From positions 1 through 7,612 of the forward strand of contig DMAT01000421.1 of assembly GCA_003451635.1 (NCBI GenBank): DNA of 7,612 nucleotides, in the 5' to 3' direction. Below are positions 1 to 4,522 of this stretch, one piece after another. Made by a program: the position numbers and the translations under genes. The notes beneath the pieces were generated by a model that did not search any database, was not told where the DNA came from, and was given only the letters and a program-made list of their open reading frames with translations. Source of the stretch: Syntrophus sp. (in: bacteria). Lineage in GTDB: Bacteria; Desulfobacterota; Syntrophia; Syntrophales; UBA8958. Position 1 is the first letter of the stretch, and every line of letters begins with the position of its first letter.

Positions 1-227
1 AAGAGGACAAACAGCCATAACACATTCAGATCACCGATGGCCGCCAGGGCGCCGAGGCCGAAAAGGAGTGAATCGCCGGGCAGGAGGGGAGTGATGACGA
101 GGCCCGTTTCACAGAAGACAACGAGAAAGACAATCAGATAGACCCAGACGCCGAAATGCAGGATGAGCCAGATCAGATGCCGGTCAAGGTGAATAAAAAT
201 GTCAATAAATGTCAGCAGCAGGTCCAT
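1..227 (-). CDS. DedA-family membrane protein, N-terminal part (runs off the window)
   Basis: The 75 residues visible start at ATG 227-225 and run off the left edge. They resemble the N-terminus of E. coli DedA, including the family signature FCETGLVITPLLPGDSLLF at about residues 38-56, where the acidic residue and the PGD turn are conserved. Hydrophobic segments flank the signature, at about residues 18-37 and 54-75. DedA (SNARE-associated/VTT) proteins are inner-membrane proteins linked to polyprenyl-phosphate or lipid recycling and to membrane-potential homeostasis; the exact substrate here cannot be told. Only a weak ribosome site (GGGA, 8 bases upstream) precedes the start. The upstream leader is unusually structured. 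Family assignment is secure; subfamily is not. Confidence 0.9.
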   Translation of the reverse strand, partial: MDLLLTFIDIFIHLDRHLIWLILHFGVWVYLIVFLVVFCETGLVITPLLPGDSLLFGLGALAAIGDLNVLWLFVL

Positions 228-258
228 AAGAGGATTCCCATTCCAAGGTGTCAGATAT

Positions 259-350
259 AAAAAAACAGGGACGGCTACCTCTTATGGCTAAGGAAAAAGG
301 CGTCTGTCCCTGACCTTCCCGATAATTCTCGGGGGTGAATCTATCAGGGA
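259..350 (-). promoter_or_regulatory. Structured leader before the DedA gene: attenuator-like or REP-like hairpins
   Basis: Read on the minus strand, three segments compete. TCCCTGA (350-344) can pair with TCAGGGA (313-307). That middle segment can instead pair, as CAGGGAC (312-306), with GTCCCTG (272-266), which is followed at once by seven Ts (265-259). A further stem, CCCGA/TCGGG (333-329 with 322-318), lies between the first two segments. The order antiterminator, shared strand, terminator plus U-run is that of a transcription attenuator, ending about 32 bases before the DedA start codon. The alternative is a dispersed REP/MITE-like palindromic repeat that happens to lie here. No known riboswitch consensus was recognised. 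Confidence 0.45.
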
Positions 351-531
351 GGGGGAATTAATGCAAAGCTTTTTATTCTTTCGGCAATGAGTGAGTTACG
401 AGGTGGTACATAGCCATTGCCATCAACGAAGCTGATTGACTTATGACTTATTGATAGGTAAAAGAAAAGGTAGGTTTTGCATATAGAGACAAGAGTTGAA
501 TTCCCAAAGAGACGATCGGCGTAATGTCAAG
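351..531. other. AT-rich intergenic stretch before the toxin-antitoxin-like pair
   Basis: No convincing gene is visible here; the reading frames are very short. A possible plus-strand promoter for the downstream pair is TTGACT at 436-441 with TAAAAG at 459-464 (17-base spacer); the -10 match is mediocre. A TTG codon at 496 could extend the downstream frame by 12 codons, but it lacks a clear ribosome site. The base composition is clearly more AT-rich than the genes to the right. Confidence 0.35.
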
Positions 532-858
532 ATGATAAGTGATATATATCAACAGATTATTGTATTGATTCAGGATGGCTCGATAAAGGTATCCGAGCAC
601 GGTTATGACGAGATGGCTGAAGATGATCTATTTTCCAGAGATATTGTGGCCGGTGCAGTTGATGGGATCGTTGTTGAGGAATATCCGCATTACCAGAAAG
701 GCCCTTGTGTGCTGGTGCTTTAAAAAGATCAGCAAGGAAATCCGGTACATGTCGTCTGGGGAATTCCGAGGGGCAAGACGTCGCCAGCGGTTATTATTAC
801 GGCCTATCGCCCCGATCCGGATCGCTGGATTGACAATTTTATGAGGAGAAAACAATGA
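532..858 (+). pseudogene. DUF4258 toxin-like protein interrupted by an in-frame TAA stop
   Basis: From ATG 532 the frame encodes a DUF4258-type protein (RelE/BECR-like toxin-related family): an SEHGYDEMAEDDL motif, then VVEEYPHYQKGPCVLVL. It then meets TAA at 721-723, codon 64. The same frame stays open after the stop for another 44 codons and reads exactly what the family expects (HVVWGIPRGKTSPAVIITAYRP), ending with TGA at 856-858. A single change, most simply CAA to TAA, therefore broke a 108-residue gene. ATG 532 is preferred over TTG 496 because it gives the usual family length. The natural end overlaps the next gene by ATGA. No internal restart codon is visible after the stop until ATG 841. 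A sequencing error or stop readthrough cannot be excluded. Confidence 0.8.
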
Positions 859-1070
859 AAAAGAAACATCGTATCAAGCTGATTCGAGAAGGAAAATACG
901 TTGCTGAGGTCGATGTTGCGTTGATCGAATCAGACGACGAGTGGTCTCCTTATCTGTCTATTGAAGATGCATACAAAATCGACGATGTACGCATTGCTTT
1001 ACGCCAGGGAGACCTAAGCAAAGCATGTCAGCTTGCCCGCATTTTTTCTCTATCGCCGTTAGCCGCATGA
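855..1070 (+). CDS. Small antitoxin-like partner of the DUF4258 gene
   Basis: This 71-residue protein begins at ATG 855, overlapping the end of the broken DUF4258 frame by four bases (ATGA). A good ribosome site, GGAG at 845-848, lies six bases upstream. It is charged, with an N-terminal basic part (MKKKHRIKLIREG), an acidic middle (ESDDEWSPYLSIEDAYK) and a C-terminal part that could be helical (DVRIALRQGDLSKACQLARIF). No catalytic motif, signal peptide or membrane segment is visible. Size and coupling point to the antitoxin side of a type II-like toxin-antitoxin module; this is inferred from context and from remembered co-occurrence with DUF4258 proteins, not from a named domain. The gene is intact although the upstream partner is not. 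Confidence 0.75.
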   Translation: MKKKHRIKLIREGKYVAEVDVALIESDDEWSPYLSIEDAYKIDDVRIALRQGDLSKACQLARIFSLSPLAA

Positions 1071-1077
1071 TTCATGC
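1065..1077. repeat. Short palindrome at the end of the antitoxin-like gene
   Basis: GCATGATTCATGC has six-base arms (GCATGA/TCATGC) around one central base and overlaps the stop codon of the antitoxin-like gene. It has no T-run, so it is not a standard intrinsic terminator. It could be a protein-binding site or chance. Confidence 0.2.
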
Positions 1078-1126
1078 TATGAGTTGTTATCATTAAGGTA
1101 TTTATCGTAACTGGAGGCTGATGAGG

Positions 1127-1222
1127 ATGCTTACCCGATACTTTCCCCCAGACCGGCTGGCGCTGGTTTCAGCTATAGTAACCGATGGGAGGGACACGCC
1201 ATGCCGCCGGAAATGCCAATAG
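1127..1222 (+). CDS. Possible short upstream ORF before the DUF59 gene
   Basis: A 31-codon frame from ATG 1127 (or 33 codons from ATG 1121) ends at TAG 1220-1222. It has a clear ribosome site, GGAGG at 1113-1117, nine bases before ATG 1127. It overlaps the first 22 bases of the DUF59 gene in another frame. The peptide (start MLTRYFPPDRLALVSAI, end CRRKC) matches nothing I recognise. It might be a leader peptide or couple translation to the DUF59 gene. The quality of the ribosome site is the only support. Confidence 0.25.
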   Translation: MLTRYFPPDRLALVSAIVTDGRDTPCRRKCQ

Positions 1223-1485
1223 AAATGACAGCAAAGATTGACGCCGTCCTGGCGCGGGTGAAGGACCCGGAGAGCAACCTGCCCATTGCCCAACTGGGGT
1301 TGGTCAAGCGCCTCCGGCACAGTGAAAAAGAGAATAAGTTATATGTATTTACGAACGTATATCAACACCTTCCCAAATGCGTTACCTGCGCCGCCATCGC
1401 CCGGACGATCGTAGCCACGATCATCCGGGATCTGACGACGGAGTTTGAGAAGGAATTCCCCGATCTCGCCATCGAATTCGTCTAA
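1201..1485 (+). CDS. DUF59/MIP18-like iron-sulfur cluster assembly protein
   Basis: The 94-residue product has the DUF59 (MIP18/SufT-related) layout: an N-terminal helix (IDAVLARV), then the signature KDPES at residues 21-25, a beta segment (AQLGLVKRLR), and a CVTC motif at residues 60-63. The C-terminal half ends with EKEFPDLAIEF. Such proteins help build or deliver Fe-S clusters in the cytoplasm; the CxxC pair is a plausible metal or cluster site. ATG 1201 is preceded by GGGAGG about 8 bases upstream, a strong ribosome site. The gene stands alone on its strand, with no suf or isc genes beside it. Its stop codon overlaps that of the convergent diiron-protein gene. Family placement is confident; the client protein is unknown. 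Confidence 0.85.
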   Translation: MPPEMPIEMTAKIDAVLARVKDPESNLPIAQLGLVKRLRHSEKENKLYVFTNVYQHLPKCVTCAAIARTIVATIIRDLTTEFEKEFPDLAIEFV

Positions 1486-2003
1486 AAAAACCGTCCGAAT
1501 CTGAGGGCGGCGTACATGGGATCATTGTCTGCCCGGAGCCCGGCGACCATGACGAGGTGCGATTTTTCCTCCTTGACTATTTTCTCGAAGAATTTCTTCT
1601 GGTCCTTGTCCCTGGATAGCTTGGCCAGTTCCGTGTAGAGGAGGATGGCGTTCTTTTCCGCCGCCATGGCGATGGCCGCTGCCTGGGCAACTGTTTCCAC
1701 TTTTTCCAGGCGCTTGTTGATCGTCTCTCCCTTGGGGAAGAGCCCGTCCTGGACGACCGCTTCCAGATAGGCGTCGATATCCGGGCTCTTCAGGCACTGA
1801 TCCACACCCTTGTCTGCCGCCTTGATCTTGAAATCCATGAAGATCTGCATGTGGGCGGCTTCCTCTTTGGCAAGGGAGACAAACAGTTTCTTGAGGTCCT
1901 CGTTGCCGGAGAATTTCTTGGCTGCCTTCATGTAAAAGTCCATGCCATCCTTTTCCGCCTTGACGGCGAAATCAAACACGCCCAAATCTTGTTGTTTAGC
2001 CAT
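1482..2003 (-). CDS. Rubrerythrin-like ferritin-like diiron protein
   Basis: This 173-residue four-helix-bundle protein shows the paired diiron ligands of the rubrerythrin/erythrin group: E17, the E48-A-A-H51 motif, E116 and the E146-K-S-H149 motif. The two halves are internally similar, as in the family. There is no C-terminal rubredoxin domain and only one cysteine (C70), so it cannot hold the usual FeS4 centre. It is therefore an erythrin-type protein rather than a full rubrerythrin. Likely roles are peroxide reduction or iron handling in the cytoplasm of an anaerobe; the electron donor is unknown. ATG 2003 has a strong ribosome site (GGAGG at 2015-2011, seven bases away). The last codons (RFF) overlap a poly-T tract that may serve as its terminator. 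Confidence 0.88.
   Translation of the reverse strand: MAKQQDLGVFDFAVKAEKDGMDFYMKAAKKFSGNEDLKKLFVSLAKEEAAHMQIFMDFKIKAADKGVDQCLKSPDIDAYLEAVVQDGLFPKGETINKRLEKVETVAQAAAIAMAAEKNAILLYTELAKLSRDKDQKKFFEKIVKEEKSHLVMVAGLRADNDPMYAALRFGRFF
1484..1510 (-). terminator. Candidate intrinsic terminator inside the last codons of the diiron-protein gene
   Basis: On the minus strand CCGCCC (1510-1505) faces GGACGG (1496-1491) across an 8-base loop, with one C-A mismatch, followed at once by seven Ts (1490-1484). The Ts encode the final two phenylalanines and start the stop codon. The stem is short and imperfect, but its position before a T7 run is right for termination between two convergent genes with no spacer. 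Confidence 0.4.
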
Positions 2004-2010
2004 AGCTTGA

Positions 2011-2043
2011 CCTCCTCCTCAGTTCTGATTGTTTATAATTATA
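2011..2043 (-). promoter_or_regulatory. Putative promoter -10 box and ribosome site of the diiron-protein gene
   Basis: A perfect TATAAT sits at 2043-2038 on the minus strand, about 35 bases before the start codon, followed by the GGAGGAGG-type ribosome site ending at 2011. No good -35 box is found at the standard spacing (GGAAAC at 2066-2061), so an activator or another mode of recognition may be needed. Confidence 0.5.
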
Positions 2044-2062
2044 CCCCTCCTGTCACTATCGT

Positions 2063-2108
2063 TTCCGGGCATGATCATAAAAAGCTGCCTTGAATCACGT
2101 CCCCGGAA
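2063..2108. repeat. Inverted repeat upstream of the diiron-protein gene
   Basis: TTCCGGG (2063-2069) and CCCGGAA (2102-2108) form a perfect seven-base inverted repeat separated by 32 bases. One arm falls where the -35 region of the diiron-protein promoter should be; the other is just past the lipoprotein stop codon. It could be an operator or part of a weak terminator region; there is no T-run after either arm. Confidence 0.25.
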
Positions 2109-2113
2109 TGCTC

Positions 2114-2482
2114 CTAATAAACGGATTTCCGACCCTCGGTGAGACCTTTGTCCGTCTCCGGTTTCCCCTTGCATTCCGCCGGCATGGGAATATCCTCGCC
2201 GGGTTCGCAGGGCAGGTTGCTCATGCTCTTGGCGGCGCAGCGACCCGTCTTGAAGCCGACATCGTAGCAAGACTGCTGCTGTTTCACTGCCCCAGGGGCG
2301 CCGCCGGGCGTTGTCGCGGTCGTCGCGGCTGCCTGGGGTGCGGTTGCCTGAGGCGCCGGGGCTTCCTGCTTGGCCGCCGGTCCCGGCGGCGGTTGCTTGC
2401 CCGATTCGCCGCAACCGGCAATAAACACTGTCATAGTTAAACAAGCTGTCAATAAATAAACTAAAGTGCGAAATCTTTTCAT
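2114..2482 (-). CDS. Small cysteine-containing lipoprotein
   Basis: Starting at ATG 2482, this 122-residue protein has a lipoprotein signal peptide: a basic start (MKRFR), a hydrophobic core and the lipobox IAGC with the lipidated cysteine at residue 24. A Pro/Ala/Thr/Gln-rich tether (about residues 30-66) follows, then a compact C-terminal domain with four cysteines (C72, C82, C92, C104) and the phrase SCYDVGFKTGRC. These cysteines could form disulfides or bind metal outside the cytoplasmic membrane. An in-frame start at 2521 would destroy the signal peptide, so it is rejected. The gene overlaps the stop of the upstream gene by ATGA and is the last of the four-gene run. I do not recognise the family. 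Confidence 0.8.
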   Translation of the reverse strand: MKRFRTLVYLLTACLTMTVFIAGCGESGKQPPPGPAAKQEAPAPQATAPQAAATTATTPGGAPGAVKQQQSCYDVGFKTGRCAAKSMSNLPCEPGEDIPMPAECKGKPETDKGLTEGRKSVY

Positions 2483-3168
2483 TTCCCCTTTCCTTCCTGT
2501 TTCAACAGTGACGGCAGCCACTGGTAGATGGGGGACAGGCAGGTTGCCACATTCCCCTTTTTCGGAATCATAAAGATGAAGCTCTTCTGCTGCTCCGGGA
2601 CGACGGCGATATGGCGGACCGTGCCCGGATCGGCCTGCCGGTTCACGATCTGCCGGAGCTTCTGCCGGATCGTCTCGCTTCCGAAATAGAGGATGAAGTC
2701 ACAGGTTCCCCATTTGATGTTTTCCTGTTGCAGCCGCTCGGCGTGGGTAATCTTCGGCCCCCGGAAACCGGCGTAGCCCTTTTCAATGAGGTGCCCTTCG
2801 GCGATGAGGGCCCGGCGGAAATGGATGGTGATGAAGAGGCGGTCGTATTTGCGGATCAGCATGGAGATGGGCATCCACAACCAGGAATGACGGGGGAGAA
2901 AGGTAATTGTGGCGTCCACCTGGGAGATGGGGTCCGTTTTGGGCGGGGTGAAGGTGGCGTGGTAGCCGATAAGCCCGCCGATGTTGGTAAAGGTCTGATC
3001 CACGGGCCGGATGACGCTGACCAGGTCTTCGAAGGCGGATTTGAACAGGCCGTAATTGATCCTTTTCCCCCAGAAAAAACCGTAGCCAAGGATGGCGGAG
3101 AAGGCGACGAAGAGAAAAAACAGGGGTTCTTTTGCCAGGTGTTCGTATGGGAAAAAATCAAAATTCAA
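2479..3168 (-). CDS. Membrane-anchored protein of unknown family in the ATPase operon
   Basis: The 229-residue product starts with TTG at 3168. That start is well supported by GAGG at 3179-3176, seven bases upstream, and by an 11-base overlap with the end of the ATPase gene. One clear hydrophobic segment (about residues 15-33) would anchor it in the membrane. The rest is mixed and probably soluble, with a possible second hydrophobic patch at about residues 95-104 (SWLWMPISML). Two cysteines (C156, C210) are present. No catalytic motif is recognised. Its end overlaps the lipoprotein gene by four bases. Position suggests it is the membrane partner of the ArsA/Get3-type ATPase; this is inference from context only. 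Confidence 0.8.
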   Translation of the reverse strand: MNFDFFPYEHLAKEPLFFLFVAFSAILGYGFFWGKRINYGLFKSAFEDLVSVIRPVDQTFTNIGGLIGYHATFTPPKTDPISQVDATITFLPRHSWLWMPISMLIRKYDRLFITIHFRRALIAEGHLIEKGYAGFRGPKITHAERLQQENIKWGTCDFILYFGSETIRQKLRQIVNRQADPGTVRHIAVVPEQQKSFIFMIPKKGNVATCLSPIYQWLPSLLKQEGKGK

Positions 3169-4099
3169 GATCAGACCTCAAGTCTTCCGTAATATTATAC
3201 AAATCAGCCCCTTTCAGGGCGATATCCCGGTCGAGGGCGACATATCGGACCGGGCCTTTTTGTCCGGACATCTTCTGCAGCGCTCCCGCCACCTGGTCGG
3301 CGATGGCGTGGTTTTCCGGTGTAACCTTGTTCTGGACCAGGAGCCGCAGGGGGAGCTTCAGGTCCCCCAGGCCTTCGATGAGGCGCTCCGACTCCCGAAG
3401 CGACAGGAGGTCCGGGTTGAAAACGAGGACAATCCCGCAGGTTTCCCCCTGGAGGACGGCGGTGAGCTTGCCGTAGTTCTCCTTCAGGACCAGCAGGCGG
3501 TTCAGGATATCGTCGTCCGTCTCGTCATAGCTCAGGCGGAGCTCATTCTTTACCTCCCCCGCCTTCAAGGGGCGGCGGATCTTCCGGATCGTGTAGCGCT
3601 TCTCCAGAATCTGCCGGCGAATGGCTGTAAGGCGTTCGATCCAAGTCGCCGTCACCTGGGGGAGGGCCAAAAACCGCAGGGTCAAGCCTGTCGGCGGCGT
3701 ATCGAAGAGGAGGTAGTCAAAATCCGTATCCTCCCGGATCGCCTTTTCGATGCTTGTCAGGAGGGCGTATTCTTCGATCCCCGGAGAATATTTGAGGACG
3801 GAGAAATAGTGATCGAGGTTCAGGGCCTTCAAGTAGCTGTAAGTATCTGAAAGAACACTTGTTTCCTTCTCAAGGTAGGCCCGGGCCATCTGCCGGAGGT
3901 CCACCTCCTGGAGATAGAGATTGGGGCTGAAACGCTTGCGCTTGTTTTTCAGGGTGACGTTGAAGATGTCCCCCAGGTTGTGGGCCGGATCGAGGGAAAC
4001 GATGAGGACCCGGTGCCGCTGGGCAAGCTGCCAGGCCGCCGCCGCCGCGATGGTGGATTTTCCCACCCCCCCCTTGCCGGTGAAGAAAATGATTCGCAT
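3158..4099 (-). CDS. ArsA/Get3-family anion-transporting-type ATPase
   Basis: The 313-residue protein is a single-domain member of the ArsA/Get3 branch of deviant-Walker P-loop ATPases. It has the P-loop GKGGVGKST at residues 8-16 with the signature lysine, a switch I-like DPAHNLGD at 37-44, the PGIEE element near 106-110, and switch II DTPPTG at 133-138 followed by LTLRFLALP. Family members dimerise in the cytosol and hydrolyse ATP to drive anion export or to chaperone tail-anchored or other cargo proteins. The CxxC of Get3 is absent, and no arsB, arsR or arsC is nearby, so arsenite efflux is not supported. ATG 4099 is preferred; it shares one base with the preceding stop codon (TGATG). A TTG one codon earlier is possible. 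Confidence 0.88.
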   Translation of the reverse strand: MRIIFFTGKGGVGKSTIAAAAAWQLAQRHRVLIVSLDPAHNLGDIFNVTLKNKRKRFSPNLYLQEVDLRQMARAYLEKETSVLSDTYSYLKALNLDHYFSVLKYSPGIEEYALLTSIEKAIREDTDFDYLLFDTPPTGLTLRFLALPQVTATWIERLTAIRRQILEKRYTIRKIRRPLKAGEVKNELRLSYDETDDDILNRLLVLKENYGKLTAVLQGETCGIVLVFNPDLLSLRESERLIEGLGDLKLPLRLLVQNKVTPENHAIADQVAGALQKMSGQKGPVRYVALDRDIALKGADLYNITEDLRSDLEF

Positions 4100-4380
4100 C
4101 AATCGATTCCGAGGGTGCCCATGATCTCGGCAAGCATGTCATGGGCGTCTTCGGCTCGCTGGTGGAGAATTCGCATCTCCCGTTCCATGAAGGGCAGGAG
4201 CTCGACGGACAGAAAGGTCGGCGGGGCGGGGAGGCCGATAAAAGATCCCATCAGGAGTAAGGCGAAGATGTTTTCCAGCTCCTGAACCTCCAGACAGGTA
4301 AGGGAAACGAGACTCTCCCGCTGGGCTGTGCCCATGTCTGTAATTATCTGCCGGCAATAACCGAGAAAAGAAGCAGCCAT
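4099..4380 (-). CDS. Small protein of unknown function, first gene of the ATPase operon
   Basis: The likely start is ATG 4380, because AAGGTGG lies just upstream at a good distance. A longer frame from 4470 would run through the hairpin repeats and is rejected. The 93-residue protein is largely helical-looking, with a short hydrophobic stretch (about residues 37-52) ending in the turn GLPAPP, and an acidic/helical C-terminus (EREMRILHQRAEDAHDMLAE). Two cysteines (C9, C29) are present. It has no signal peptide and no motif I can name. Its stop codon overlaps the ATPase start by one base, so the two are probably made in a fixed ratio and may interact. Confidence 0.7.
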   Translation of the reverse strand: MAASFLGYCRQIITDMGTAQRESLVSLTCLEVQELENIFALLLMGSFIGLPAPPTFLSVELLPFMEREMRILHQRAEDAHDMLAEIMGTLGID

Positions 4381-4433
4381 TTCCACCTTAAACCCATCAC
4401 CAACCCCCGTATCAGGTACGGAGCAGGCTCTGG

Positions 4434-4454
4434 CCCTCTCTTTGAAGGGGAGGG
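4434..4454. repeat. GC-rich hairpin next to the cstA terminator
   Basis: CCCTCTCTTT (4434-4443) can pair with AAGGGGAGGG (4445-4454) if G-U pairs are allowed, leaving a tight loop. It sits directly beyond the T-run of the cstA terminator. Together the two hairpins look like one copy of a dispersed intergenic palindromic repeat, or a double terminator. Confidence 0.4.
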
Positions 4455-4498
4455 AAAAACAGCCTCTCACCCTCCCCCGTCAGGAGAGGATGAGAGGC
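4455..4498 (-). terminator. Intrinsic terminator of the CstA-family gene
   Basis: On the minus strand GCCTCTCA (4498-4491) pairs perfectly with TGAGAGGC (4469-4462), and the stem continues inward with CCTC/GAGG and CC/GG around a five-base loop, with two mismatches. It is followed after one G by five Ts (4459-4455). It lies 25 bases after the cstA stop codon, as expected, and separates cstA from the ATPase operon. Confidence 0.8.
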
Positions 4499-4522
4499 AA
4501 ATTCAACTACAACTATTTAATA

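Noticed and set aside
712..735. Programmed frameshift at the CTTTAAAAAG run near the toxin stop
   Set aside because: The original frame stays open and family-like after TAA, so no frame change is needed; a shift would leave the correct frame.
605..844. Alternative plus-strand frame of 79 codons across the broken DUF4258 gene
   Set aside because: The family-type protein sequence lies in the other frame on both sides of the stop, so this frame is a shadow.
2090..2440. Plus-strand Arg/Gly-rich frame antisense to the lipoprotein
   Set aside because: Its low-complexity composition is the reverse image of the Pro/Ala tether; the minus-strand lipoprotein has a proper lipobox and coupling.
3092..3850. 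Plus-strand frame of about 250 codons antisense to the ATPase and its neighbour
   Set aside because: It lies opposite two well-supported genes, with no ribosome site or recognisable domain.
3158..4099. Arsenic resistance locus
   Set aside because: Only the ATPase resembles ArsA; no arsB, arsC, arsD or arsR is nearby and the protein is the single-domain form.
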